Shown piece after piece: positions 12,261 through 25,085 of a DNA stretch of 64,000 nucleotides. The translations under genes and the position numbers were made by a program. The first letter of the stretch is position 1; every line of letters starts with the position of its first letter. The DNA comes from Agelas oroides (taxonomy: Eukaryota; Porifera; Demospongiae; Agelasida; Agelasidae), in the NCBI GenBank assembly GCA_949130485.1, contig OX422199.1, forward strand, positions 6,978,402-7,042,401, read 5' to 3'. Under the pieces are notes generated by a model that was not told the origin of the DNA, did not search any database, and was given only the letters and a program-made list of their open reading frames with translations.

Positions 12261-12556
12261 TTTTAGCAGGCTGCAAAGTGAGAACTGTGCAGAAAGTTAG
12301 TGCACTCGTGCGTTATTACATGTGTCACCTTTAATACCACATGCACACAATGTACAGTGAATATTGTCAAACACTGTGCCTACAAAAACCTTTTAGTGCC
12401 AGTATACACCCAGGTATATTGTGGTAGCTATAGCTACCTAGAAAAAAAAAGTGCATTCATTACATGACAAATGCAATTGTGCAATAAACTGGATCCAAAC
12501 ATTGTACATTGCAATGTGTAATCAGTCATGGTAAACGTGTGTGATTCCAGCAATGA

Positions 12557-12583
12557 TTATTCTTGAGTGTTCAGTCTTCCATT
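12557..12583 (-). CDS. Copy B terminal micro-exon (8 codons + stop)
   Basis: After TTTTTATTTACAG on the minus strand the frame reads Asn-Gly-Arg-Leu-Asn-Thr-Gln-Glu-stop. It corresponds residue for residue to the copy A exon at 2095-2121 and joins in phase 0 to the LIK end of 12757-12960. Confidence 0.72.
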   Translation of the reverse strand, partial: NGRLNTQE

Positions 12584-15500
12584 CTGTAAATAAAAATGCC
12601 CAGCTGATTTCCAATAAAATTATGTCATCCACTTATTCATTGTTAGTTTCGCATCACCCATATTACAACAACTAAACCACTCTATTTCAAACCCCTAAAT
12701 ACAGCAGTGCTCCATTTAGGGGAATTGAAAGCTGTCTGTGTACCCTCCCTTTTCACCTTGATGAGAGTGAGCTCTCTTTCCAGTTGACTGATCCTCCTTT
12801 CCTTCTGCTTCAGAACTTCCTCTGCATCACCTATAGCCTTCTCCCCATCAGACCCACTTTGGGTGGGGGCGCCAGCTGAAGATGTAGGATGATGTGCAGT
12901 CGCTGGGTTGCTCTTTTCAAAGATCGTCTTACCCTCTGGGTCAGAGTACAGGTTCAACATCTGAGGATTGGTAAATCTGACAAGTCAGCTATAGACCCTC
13001 CCTTCCTGGAAGCAAGAGTAGCTATAATTCCACACACCATGTGGAGACAAGACTGTTGGGATGCCTGTGCAAAGGGGATGCTACACACAACAGCTGTTGC
13101 AGCATGAGCACACTCATGATATGAACACCATTCTATCAAGTATCAGTGCTGGCCAAAAACCCTTTCTCAAGTTAAGTTGGTAACGAGAACCCTCTTTTTG
13201 TTACCTATGCACACCACAAATTGTTTTATGCTAGAGTACATTTTTAGTACTCTTTACCTTAGGCACAAACATGAGGATAAGAAAGATGGTTGCTAGTATC
13301 ATGATCCCTGCAGAGAATATCCCATTGCTGATGTTAATGTAGTCTCGAAGCAGGAATGTCACAAGCGCAAGGGCCACAAAGACAACACTTGAGATGTAGA
13401 CCAGTGCTGCAACAAACTTTGAGTCATTGAGGATGGGTATCTTCACTTTCCTTGTCTGGAAGGCGAGGATGAGGCCCACAATCTGAAGTACTCCCAGGTA
13501 GAGGAAGAAGAACAGATCAGAGTAGAAGGGAGGTGACCCAGGTTGGTAACACACCCAGACATAGTTCTCTTGACGCACCCCCAGCGCCTACACAAGGTCA
13601 TAACCACAAGCCATGTCACGATACAGTGTTATATAGCAACTTACACGTACACATGGAGCTCATGAATCTTAGACATACAGCCTTACCATTCGCCCTTCTC
13701 TGTTCTCATTATCTTGCAAGAGCATAGGAGGCCTCATTTGAGAGACACTCTTCCCCACCACAAGAGGAATTACGATGCCTACGATTAGCACGACAATCAA
13801 AACAAGGTGCCAGTCCTTTGGAGCCTGTGTAAACGCAGTCATGTAGGTGTGAAATTCAAATTTTTCAGGTCTCCGAAAGAACAAAAATTGTGCAGCTCTA
13901 ACTGAAGGTGTCCATAGCACCAAATAACCACAAGGCATGCATATATTTAGACCGTACAAAACACACATACTATAATGCAATACCATCTTGTTAGGTGTAG
14001 GGTTGTGGAAGATCTGATAGACTCTCCACATCTTAGCCAGGATTGTACCAAATGCCAGCAGGTAACCCAGCACATACATCCAAGTGTGCAGCTGCATGGA
14101 AAGGGTCATGTTCAGTGATGAGAAAGTACCACTCTCAATTGATAGCAAGTTATTGTAGTTGTGCTATTACAGATATTACCTGCCTACAAGTGCTTTCACT
14201 ATCTACCAAATCAAAGCCTTCAGATTGATAACATATTATGCAGCTCTCACAATGCAGCGAACATGGTTTGCTGTCTCATTGGTTGAGTACAGCAGTTGAA
14301 CATAGACTGAGAAATACATCAGCAGAGATCCAGCAATGATAAGGTAGTTGAGGTTTGGACTTGACATTCTCACAACACTGCAAAAGGGAATGTTTAGAGG
14401 TAATTCGTTACCACATATTACTTTTTCCAATCTCCTCCATCACATGCACCAGCCACTATTTGTTTTGCTGTTGGTTTTATGGCTAGTGTTCAAGGGTATA
14501 GTGTCTATTCCTGTACAAAGCCTGCAGATATCAGCAAGCCGCAGTGGCTATCTACTTAGGTTTGGGCGATGCAACTAGCTATCACTGCATAATACAGTAT
14601 GCATTGCCCTGCATGACTAAACTAACTTAGAGTTCATCACCTTTTCTTTCTAAACACAAAGTTGAACAGGAGGCAGACAACGCTGAAGATGATCCCCACT
14701 GCTGCCAGAAAGTAGAAGACTACCACCAGCCCAAGTTGAAAGGTGTGGATGACTTTCTGTGGAGTGCCATCTGGTGGTACCCCATCTGTAGTAGTACAAG
14801 TTAGTTTTTACATGAACATACATATAACTTCACTGAACTAGTTTCATTCCACACTAAAAGATTTATGCTGGATAAAGCTGGAATGATAAATGTATATACG
14901 CAAGTGTATAGCCACAAAACATTGCCTATAATGACAGTGAGATGGAATTTTGGCTAATTAGACACTGTACAATTTTTCTTACCTGGAAATACTGTAACAT
15001 CAGCCTCATTCTCCTCATAAGTTAACACAGAATTAGCTGTTCTGTCAACATATCCAAGTCGTAACAGCTCAATTCCTGCAGTATGAAGTGTGCGTGTGCG
15101 TGTGCATGAAATATGCAGTGGCATATTGAACTTGGATATCAGGCAGTCCTATGTAGTAGATGTAGATACTACACATTTTTGTCCAGATACTACAACTCAT
15201 GCATTGATGTTCAACTCGCATTCTTAAATTGAATATTCATGAAGTATAGAACCACAAGAGGTTCTTGGGACACCTCCACTCAGTGAGTGCTGGCTCCTTC
15301 CCCCAACAACCACATGAACACATCAGTAGCTCTTTGTTTGTCACATGCAGTTGCCATGACATCATTTCTGATCATAGCCACCCCCAACCAGTTAGCTTTA
15401 ATGACCCCCACCATGCAGATTTCATGGAGTATCAGATTGGTATTTCAACTGCGTCAACTTAAAGTCAAACAGAAAAAGAAAGCAAGCGGAAACTTTTTAT

Positions 15501-18500
15501 CTTGTTTTCTGCTTGTTCACTGTTCCTGTTTACTTCTGTTGCTAATCATACGACTGTATCACAGTCCATACTTAAGCTCCATTAACAACAGTGCAATAAA
15601 TGCCAAATAGTGTTTTTCTTGTACATGCAAACAGTGCAAAAGTGTAATAGCTCTCTGATTGGTTGAAAAACAAACTGTCAACAGTGCATGAGTGTAGTAG
15701 CTCACTGATTGGTCAGTGACTTGTAAGTAACCACAATTTGTTGTAAACTATCTAATGTACTATAAACTTGTAAACTTGTAAGTATCAACAATTTGCTGTA
15801 AACTATACAGTGTACTGTAAACTTGTATACAATAAACTTGGCTATCTCATACATGCTCATACTTATTGTAGTGTACTGTCAACTTGGCAAAGTTTATGGT
15901 TAGCAATCGATAGCATGTTTTCTCGTGCAATTTGGGATTAATAGCACTCGTGATTGGCATAATTGCACTCGACTTCGCCTCGTGCAATTAATAGCCATTC
16001 ACTCGTGCTATTAATCCCAAATTGCACTCAAAACCATGCTATTAATTATACAAACACTGGTACTTTTGTACTCTGTTAATGAAATGCTCAAGTGCTACAA
16101 GGACATAATTTGGTGGTGCTTATGCATCTCCACATTATATTTTCTATCATCCTACACCTACAGTCATCATGCAGCCTATTACATTATTCCTCACTGTTTG
16201 AGCGCCTCCTGTATTGCAGAAGTCTGATCCTGTCTTGAAAAACAGTACCATTTGCATCAAATCTCACCCTACCCTGTATGATGTAACATGCAATAATTAT
16301 GAATCATCAAGCTATTTCTAAAGGTATAGAAACAACATGAAAGAATGCAGTTCTCCAATCCACCAAAGTCATTACCAAATTTGGTGGTGATCCAAGAGCT
16401 TTTACCACCTTTAAATTTTATTCAACTAAATTGAGAGCGTACACCCTTAAAAGCATAAAATACATCTCTAAAAGCACTTCAATGCAAAAATGTATTTTAG
16501 ATTGAAAGAGGTGAAGGTTCACTGAATTTTTATGGATTGCTTAATTCTCTTAAAGCAGAACCTATTACTGCACTTTCCATACCATACATTACTGTTACAA
16601 TACACTGCTGAAATTTGAGAAGAAACTAATTAATTACTTTGCACTTATGCATTTATTCTGAAGAATCCATTAAAAAAATTTGTACATGTATCTAAATGTT
16701 GCATGCACATAGGTATGACAGAGAAGCATGCATGGAAACAAAGCTCGATCTTCTTGTTGTTTCTAATCCCCCTTTGCATATATGTATGCTCTGTGATGTA
16801 AACGGTTAACATTTTGACACAGTGTATAGTAACATAATTAATGTGATTGCTGTTTACAGTTCTATTAAAAGTCAGTAGCAACTTACAGATACTCCAGAGA
16901 AGTTAGTCTGCTCCAGGCTCCAGCGCATGACACACCCCATGACTCCATTGGAATAGTTAAACTGCTCCAGCGGAACTAGGCCTCCGTCCAGCCCATCACA
17001 CCCAATCTCTGACACATTATAGTTGCTTAGGAACATCTCCTGGGTTCGGTTCAATCCCAGTGCTAGGACCCACACAGCATCATATGCAATGCCCCTTATC
17101 AGGGTGGGAGTATATCCTAACTGGATGCTTCTGTTTGCATAAAGTTCATCAAACTGTCTTGGTGTCTGCTCACATGTAGTATAAATAGAAACGCATGTTG
17201 CAGCATACATACGTAAACTGAAGAAACACTGTTACACGTATCCGAACATTTCAGTTATCTAGTTACAATGTGTACAGATAAGTGACTTTTGCTGGACTGT
17301 ACATTGTCAGTAAACTAAGTTACAGTTATGGACTAAACACAGGATGCATAGCTACTCACACTACTGGTCAGATTGAATTTTAAATTAAGATTGTCAACCT
17401 TACAATTCCAAAGATGGTTGATCCATCAAAGTCATTTGGAGTGGGATACTGCTGGATTTGTAACATTTTGGCCTTCACTATAAAATCCTCGAGCTGCTGA
17501 TCACTGCAAGATACATCGTTTTTTGACACTGGTTTTGTCCACCAGCCATCCGGGTACCAACCATATGTAATCCAGACATAGTGGGGATAAGTGACATTTC
17601 GCTTGGCGGCCTGTAATGAAAATCATTAGAAGAAGAAAAGTTGTTTCTCAGGTGCAGAAGAAAGATACACCATTAGGTAGTTCATGTAGTAACTGTGGAG
17701 GATACATGCTGTACCATTGTTACACCCCAAGATGCAAACTAAAGGATTTACGTAACATAAATAAGTAATACACAGTTTCAGGAAGCAATCGACGTGTAAT
17801 CTGAGTGCAAATTTGTTAACGTCATGGTTCACTTACCCCAGGAATGACTTTTGTTGCCAGCAAACCCACTCTCACCCTCACCATGAATATCGATTTGTAT
17901 TAACAGGCCATGAATCCTATTATGAGACTAGCGGCACCTCTGGCTCTTCTCTTTTGGGTAGGATTCACTCTAAAACAGCTACACAGGTTTTGTGCGCATT
18001 TTGAAGTGTGGTTCAGACTTGTATATATACAAATATGTATATATGTAGTGCTACTATTTGTACTACACTGCATGACTGGGTTGTATGCATTGCCTCATGT
18101 ACATTGCCACTTATCAACGATCATCACTTAATAGTCACCTACACATAATTTAGTATGACACATTTTGAAAGAACTTTCGCACAAGGTATTTTACTCACCT
18201 CACAAATGATACTTCTGGCCATTCCTGAATACGAGTTTACAAAGAAGATTCTGTAGTCCTCATCATCTTCCTGGGTTGTCATTAAGCAAACACATTGGGG
18301 AAAATTTGCACCCTAACTGTCATGCAATGGAGTGGTAAGTTACTACAAAACGTTACTATTTTCTTACTCTCTCAAATGGTTAATGAATGTGAGAGTTGAA
18401 TCACAGAGGAGTGCTCATTAGTATATATCTGCAGAGCTCTCAATAGATGTCCATCATAAGCGGATGCTAATCTATAGTAAACACAATCTCTCTGAGGATA

Positions 18501-21500
18501 TCAAGTTTCCTTACATGTCCACTAAACCCTCTAACCTTACATTTACTCTGCAGTCCAATTTGAATGCTATAGATAATTGTATTCATGGTGAGAGGCATTT
18601 AACCCAGGCACTTTTGAAGGCATAAAAGCTCCAACTGTCCAAATACTAAACAAAGATGGCAAACCTGCAGACTCATTTGGATGTGTGGGAAGGTGTAATG
18701 TTAATACAACCTTAAAAAAGCACTATACTAATGCTGCCATTGCACAAATAAAAACATCCTAATAAGTGCAGTAGTTCAAAGTTCACTGAGTAATACGTCT
18801 GATTCAGTAATTTTGAAACATTCAGTAAATAGCTGACCATTCTGCTGGTTGTTTGGATTTTCTTTTACATATCTATTGTTGTTCTCATAACAACTAACAG
18901 CTGAAATGTAAATAACTCACTGAACTACTTTCGCATTTTAACATCCGAATAATTGTTCACATATTTTATGAGTTGGACTGCTTTTATGAGCAATTAAAAG
19001 CTAGTGGACTGTGCTCGTGTGCACTTTAGCCTACACTAGAGACCCTACTACTAGTGGACTGTGCTCGTGTGCACTTTAGTCTACACTAGAGACCCTACTA
19101 CTAGTGGACTGTGCTCGTGTGCACTTTAGTCTACACTAGAGACCCTACTACTAGTGGACTGTGCTCGTGTGCACTTTAGTCTACACTAGAGACCCTACTA
19201 CTAGTGGACTGTGCTCGTGTGCACTTTAGTCTACACTAGAGACCCTACTACTAGTGGACTGTGCTCGTGTGCACTTTAGTCTACACTAGAGACCCTACTA
19301 CTAGTGGACTGTGCTCGTGTGCACTTTAGTCTACACTAGAGACCCTACTACTAGTGGACTGTGCTCGTGTGCACTTTAGTCTACACTAGAGACCCTACTA
19401 CTAGTGGACTGTGCTCGTGTGCACTTTAGTCTACACTAGAGACCCTACTACTAGTGGACTGTGCTCGTGTGCACTTTAGTCTACACTAGAGACCCTACTA
19501 CTAGTGGACTGTGCTCGTGTGCACTTTAGTCTACACTAGAGACCCTACTACTAGTGGACTGTGCTCGTGTGCACTTTAGTCTACACTAGAGACCCTACTA
19601 CTAGTGGACTGTGCTCGTGTGCACTTTAGCCTACACTAGAGACCCTACTACTAGTGGACTGTGCTCGTGTGCACTTTAGCCTACACTAGAGACCCTACTA
19701 CTAGTGGACTGTGCTCGTGTGCACTTTAGTCTACACTAGAGACCCTACTACTAGTGGACTGTGCTCGTGTGCACTTTAGCCTACACTAGAGACCCTACTG
19801 CTAGTGGACTGTGCTCGTGTGCACTTTAGCCTACACTAGAGACCCTACTGCTAGTGGACTGTGCTCGTGTGCACTTTAGCCTACACTAGAGACCCTACTG
19901 CTAGTGGACTGTGCTCGTGTGCACTTTAGCCTACACTAGAGACCCTACTGCTAGTGGACTGTGCTCGTGTGCACTTTAGCCTACACTAGAGACCCTACTG
20001 CTAGTGGACTGTGCTCGTGTGCACTTTAGTCTACACTAGAGACCCTACTACTAGTGGACTGTGCTCGTGTGCACTTTAGTCTACACTAGAGACCCTACTA
20101 CTAGTGGACTGTGCTCGTGTGCACTTTAGTCTACACTAGAGACCCTACTACTAGTGGACTGTGCTCGTGTGCACTTTAGTCTACACTAGAGACCCTACTA
20201 CTAGTGGACTGTGCTCGTGTGCACTTTAGTCTACACTAGAGACCCTACTACTAGTGGACTGTGCTCGTGTGCACTTTAGCCTACACTAGAGACCCTACTA
20301 CTAGTGGACTGTGCTCGTGTGCACTTTAGTCTACACTAGAGACCCTACTACTAGTGGACTGTGCTCGTGTGCACTTTAGTCTACACTAGAGACCCTACTA
20401 CTAGTGGACTGTGCTCGTGTGCACTTTAGTCTACACTAGAGACCCTACTACAGTTTAGGAAGGTATGTAGACTTCATTCTCACAGGCTGAACTGAACTGG
20501 AACTGACTGAACTAAGCAACTTTTAAAGGCCCACTACAATACCAGTGATAAACTCTTGACATTACCTATGTAAACCTCATTTGTAAAGCAACAGCCAGAA
20601 CAGTGAGTTGAAAAACTTACAAAGACATCATTAGTGGTGGGGATCGGGCCTGCATTGGTGGTAAATCTCTTGTTGACAACAGTAATGTTTGTGTTCCTGA
20701 AGCAACAGATGGTGGGGTTGGCTTTCAAAAACTTCAGCAAAGTCTGAAAGCCTGCAAACAGCTGTGGAACATGGGCAAAACATGACTCATTATGGTTACA
20801 TTACTCTCTGCACTGTTGGATGGTTTCAGTAGCTTCCATGACATGTGTTCTGGGAAGTCTGATTGTGGTAATCTGTTTACCTTAGTTAGAAGTAACATCT
20901 GTATCCACCTTTAGATGTAAATGTGTTAGTAGTAAATATTGTGGGTATGTCTGTCAATTGTTTGGTTTTGCATAAATAGCCTAGCTTACTCTTGTACCTA
21001 GATAGAGATAGAGAGAGATTTCAATATGGAATGAATATTTTATCAATCAACGATATCACACTAATCAAGTTTTTAGCTGTTTTTATTTGAAGTCTGAAGC
21101 AGGTTCCAATGTGTAATGATGCAGAGAGAAGAGGTAGAAAACTGTCACATGACTGTCACATGACCATCACATGACTGTCACATGACCATCACATGACTGT
21201 CACATGACTGTCACATGACCATCACATGACCATCACATGGCTGTCACATGACCATCACATGATGCAGAGAAGAGGTAGAAAACTAAGGTAACCAATGTCA
21301 GTAAATATACCTTATTACACGAGTTAGCGTGCAATATCGCGAGTTATTGCACGAGTGGGCGTGGTATTTTCACGAGCCGAAGGCGAGTGAAAATGCAGCC
21401 CACGAGTGCAATAACCGCGATATGCACGCTAACGAGTGTAATAAAGTATTTATTATCCATTACCACAACAGCGTCGTGTCTCTTCTCACCAAGTCCCGAG

Positions 21501-24444
21501 TAACTCGCCGTTCGAACGCACTGGTTCTAATTAAAGCGCACGCTGGTTGCTAGGATATCGCGCGTATATAACTTAGCCTCAGGGCCCGTGCAATAACTAC
21601 CCGTGCAATAACTACCCGTGCAATATCGTGTGATATTGCACGGCACGGGAATAGGAAAATACTGTTGTAGAAATATGAACTGGATAATAAAAACACTTAT
21701 TTGTTGCAAGAAATTTGCATTGCAACAGTTATTCTAAGAGCAGAAGAATGTTATTTTTGTGTGTATATACGTATGATGGTTGACTAATAAAGGACACAAC
21801 ATCCTTGTTTCTTTCCAAATTCTAATAAGTAGAAGAAGCAATGAAAATATGGTAACACAAAATCTATAGTGGAGGTCCAAACAAGAAGTCAACCTGACGA
21901 AATGGGCTCATAGTAATTTTCACTTGCAAGTTATGAAATATTAGGACTAGTATGTGAAAGTCAATCAAATGACATCCAAGCAGTACATACGTGTGCAAAT
22001 ATATCCGATACATACTGTGAAAGTGGTATTAAGCTAGTTAATACCTTGTTGAAGAGGTTTTCATCTTGGGTGAGGAATACAATTCGACTCCAGTCATAGT
22101 GGTTTAACACTGAGAGAAGTGCTGGCACAAAATTCCCAAAGTTTGGGTATGTCCGAAAAAAGTTCTTGAATCGTGTTCTGTCACTGAGAGTTGAAACGGC
22201 TGAGGCAAAGGAGATCTGTGGAGAATGAGATCACATGCAACAGCTAGTGGTATGTGACATTACAGAAAATGTCAGCATCACCTGGTACGAAGGTATACTG
22301 AACATACCACATTTGTTGTTGTTTGTGTTGTTACGAGTGCAGAGTGCAGAGTGCAAAGTACTATGGTCGTAATGCAAACTTTCCATTTCACTGTATCAAT
22401 AAGTATGTGATGTGTAGTACTGATGTCAGTCCCATGTGACTTTTACTTTCTGTGTGACTTGTAGTAATGTTGTGGTTCATATAGCATGAATATAAAGTTT
22501 GCATGGCTTCTTCAGAGACCTCTTTACGTTCATGTAAGTAGACATATAATCACAAAGAGTTCTCTTACCAACATAAAGTTCTTTTAGACTAAGTAAATAA
22601 AGTTCCATTATTGTACAAGTTATGCTGTTAACTCTAAAATAACAAACTTTCAGTCACAACATTTTCTTTGTACAGTGTGCATGTGTGCATGTGGTGCATA
22701 TCCCACCAAAGAACACAATTATCTCACAACTGACAATGCTAAACATGGCTTTTATGGCCCTCTAATTGACAGTTAGATCATATTTTGCACTTTGGAAGTA
22801 CTTCCTGTGGTTTGAACCTTCACTGTCTACTGATCCACCCACACAACTCAGCCAATTAACATTTGGGGTTTCCACAGATATACTGCTTTAGAGGTTGCTT
22901 CAGCAAACACTGCATGGGCAGTTTGTTTGAGCCATTTATGGTCCAACATATATAGGAATTGGTCAGGTGTACCGGTGGGATGCCATGTGTACAATGCATG
23001 TAATTGCACATGATGTGGAATTGATATGGAATTTGGCATACCATAGTACAAAGCAAATTACTGAGCTCTTTGTTGCTAAGGAGTGCTATGTAGTTCGTTG
23101 CTAAGGAGTGTTATGTAGTTCGTTGCTAAGGAGTGTTATGTACAAAATGTACCAGTATGAAACTTGAGAACCAAAATGCTATACACAACAGGTGATTGAT
23201 ATCTTGCTTGGCTGATTGAGCGTGCTCAAGATTGTTGTACAGTTGTATGTGGGGCATGACAGGTAAACAATCAGCTAGGTAAACAAATGGCAGTGTACTA
23301 CCATTTGTTTACCTGGCTGATTGTTTACCTGTCATGCCAAAACCATATACATAAATACTCCCACACCTTAATAATGTACATGTACAGTTCAACTTGGATG
23401 CTTGGTATGTGTGTAGTTGATAGTTACTGTGTAAGGATGATGATAACAAGCATATATTATATGATAAGAGAGAGAGAAGAATTGACTAGATGTGTATGCA
23501 TGTACGGTACCTGAGATATGTTCCATTTATGGCTGATCTCGGCTACAGGTTCAGTAGCCACTGAGCATCCACACCCAATTAACCCTATCTTCACAGAGTC
23601 AGGTTGTAGCAGAAAACTGTCAAAAAATGCATCCAGAGATTTTCCACGATTGCACTGTATAGAAAAGGTGCAAGGTCACCTAAGTAAAGATGCATGTGTT
23701 ATATGCATATCCCACAAGGAATTAACATTAGTTTTGAGATCCTAAATTACCACAGTGCTGAAAGCATCTCAGTGCAGCTGATGAAATTGGCCAAAATGCA
23801 TACATCCTGTACAGTGGGTGACTCTGCATAACATCTAGGCCTACCTTTTTTAGCAATGTTGCTGCGAGAATCTGCCATCAGGTAATACAGAATGAGAATA
23901 CATTGCAGGACACACCATGCACTATACCTGACGTGCAGCATTGTTGTTGCCGTCAGTTGAGTGTAAGGAAGTAATGTAAAGCATGTTCTCTATCACCTGT
24001 GTTTGCTTTCAGCTGATCCGGGCTACACAATTACTAGTATAGTTGTGCTTGTATACTGTGCAAATATGTACGACGTACCCTCGATCACTGTAAAGCTCTA
24101 CATGATTATGCTACCTTCCGTTTACCATATGCTGAGACCATAATTTGCAACCTATCTTTACAGGTGTTTATTAGCTATACAGGGTAGACTACCTCTGAGT
24201 CTTGCACGGTAGAATACTGCAGCTTATACTCTCCGAGGACGCCAGAACTGTGGATGTGCTCCAGAGCCAAATCAATGGCAGGGATGCCGGGTGAAGAGTT
24301 ATATCCGAAACGTCCGTAAGAGACGATGAGGGAGAAATTGATTGGTATTTCGCTGGCAGAAATGATTTCCACGCGTGCAATGGCGATTACAAGTGCGAGC
24401 ACACACGCAGCAACTTTCTGAATGCTCCCCATTTCGCCGTTCAC
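12557..24444 (-). CDS. GABA-B-like class C GPCR, tandem copy B (16 exons, 838 aa)
   Basis: Exons in coding order: 24193-24444, 23511-23654, 22045-22215, 20621-20761, 18199-18270, 17404-17610, 16887-17165, 16195-16273, 14983-15075, 14641-14785, 14251-14377, 13984-14091, 13687-13824, 13258-13587, 12757-12960, 12557-12583. All borders are GT-AG, phases are identical to copies A and C, and the total is 2517 nt, in frame. Domain order is signal peptide (about 1-30), Venus-flytrap domain, 7TM and coiled coil (EKAIGDAEEVLKQKERRI). The Venus-flytrap part shows GWYPDGWW and AYDAVWVLALGLNRT. The first Met gives a six-residue longer N-terminus than the internal MGS start, which would also make a good signal peptide. 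It is a membrane receptor, probably a dimer through the tail coil as in the GABA-B family. A 1.45-kb minisatellite lies in the intron between exons 4 and 5. Confidence 0.88.
15909..16047. repeat. Fold-back element with CACGAGT-type arms
   Basis: A left arm (ATAGCATGTTTTCTCGTGCA onward) and a right arm ending CCATGCTATTAAT pair over about 60 bp. They include TTGGGATTAATAGCAC and its complement, and the centre is near GACTTCGCCTCGTG. It lies in the intron between copy B exons 8 and 9. Its style matches 21311-21446. Confidence 0.75.
19001..20450. repeat. 50-bp minisatellite, 29 units
   Basis: Exactly 29 head-to-tail 50-bp units beginning CTAGTGGACTGTGCTCGTGT. I saw only two variable sites, at unit position 30 (T or C) and position 50 (A or G). 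Units 16-20 form a contiguous C/G block; units 1, 13, 14 and 26 are C/A; the others are T/A. It lies in the intron between copy B exons 4 and 5. There are no spacers, so it is not a CRISPR array. Confidence 0.98.
21143..21262. repeat. Short tandem repeat of (TG/CA)TCACATGAC units
   Basis: About a dozen copies of a roughly 10-bp unit alternating CTGTCACATGA and CCATCACATGA. It lies in the intron between copy B exons 3 and 4 and is flanked by two copies of GAAGAGGTAGAAAACT. Confidence 0.85.
21311..21446. repeat. Fold-back hairpin, about 60-bp arms
   Basis: The left arm CTTATTACACGAGTTAGCGT onward pairs with a right arm ending ACGCTAACGAGTGTAATAAAG. The centre is at CGAGCCGAAGGCGAG. Further CCCGTGCAATA repeats and a GTGCAATATCG / CGATATTGCAC-like pair follow at 21588-21650. 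No ORF; a MITE or fold-back element. Confidence 0.8.
23253..23338. repeat. Near-perfect 86-bp hairpin
   Basis: GGCATGACAGGTAAACAATC on the left pairs with GATTGTTTACCTGTCATGCC on the right, and the pairing continues through GGTAAACAAATGG. The loop is only a few bases. It lies in the intron between copy B exons 2 and 3. Confidence 0.85.
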
Positions 24445-24467
24445 GCTAGTGCATGCGGAACCGACCT

Positions 24468-24530
24468 AGCCTCGTTCCTAGACTCCAGTACACGATGAGA
24501 AGACGGCCTGGGAACGAAGCTAGAGCAACC
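24468..24530. mobile_element. Small inverted repeat, TCGTTCC(C/T)AG type, upstream of copy B
   Basis: AGCCTCGTTCCTAGAC faces GGCCTGGGAACGAAGCTAGA across about 30 bp. It resembles the hairpin at 60798-60849 (AGTCTCGTTCCCAGA). It lies just upstream of the copy B start codon and could affect its promoter. Confidence 0.5.
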
Positions 24531-25049
24531 CAGATACGTAGCACTTCCTGGCATGCGTAGCACTTCCTACAAACTAAGTGGGCGTTGACTTGGTACAGGC
24601 TACACAGTTGTAGCTACTACACAGTGGTATCTTATACTAAAATATGCCATACAATTTTATGGTAAATAAGAACTTCTGGGCAAAGTGCAGACATGCCCTC
24701 CCCCCCCCCCCCCCCCCCCATCCCATTGAAACTTCAGATCCTCTCAAGTGTGCAATGAGGTACAAAAGGTTCTTTGAGTAAAATCAGTTATATATCACTG
24801 TCCTCGCTTGGTTTATCACTGCCTCTTTCCCATGCAGGTCCTCAACGAGTTTTTTTTTTGTGCTAGTGCTTTTTGCAGTAAATGCATGCATTACAACAGA
24901 AATATTTTGCACAGGTGAAGTACAATTCATTTCAATGAGTAAAAGTCATGCACTGTAAATTACTTCAGATAATGCAATACTGGCTGTAAATGGCAATGCA
25001 ATTTGGCAGTGTAGATTAGCTACTATATGTAATACCAGTTGGTTCGGTA
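24531..25049. other. Intergenic spacer between copies C and B
   Basis: No gene is visible. It contains a poly-C run at about 24691-24719 and an AT-rich stretch. Together with 24445-24530 it forms the whole gap between the copy B start codon and the copy C stop, so copy B's core promoter should lie here. I see no clear TATA box. Confidence 0.5.
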
Positions 25050-25085
25050 TTAGTCCTGAGCATTGATGATAACTGCATCTCCATT
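25050..25085 (-). CDS. Copy C terminal micro-exon (11 codons + stop)
   Basis: After CTTTATAG on the minus strand the frame reads NGDAVIINAQD-stop. The NG start and N-A-Q-(E/D) end match the last exons of copies A and B, with three extra residues between them. It joins in phase 0 to LIK of 26580-26795. The intron is about 1.5 kb. Confidence 0.65.
   Translation of the reverse strand, partial: NGDAVIINAQD

Noticed and set aside
19001..20450. CRISPR-like array appearance
   Set aside because: The 50-bp units abut with no variable spacers, and the context is a eukaryotic intron.
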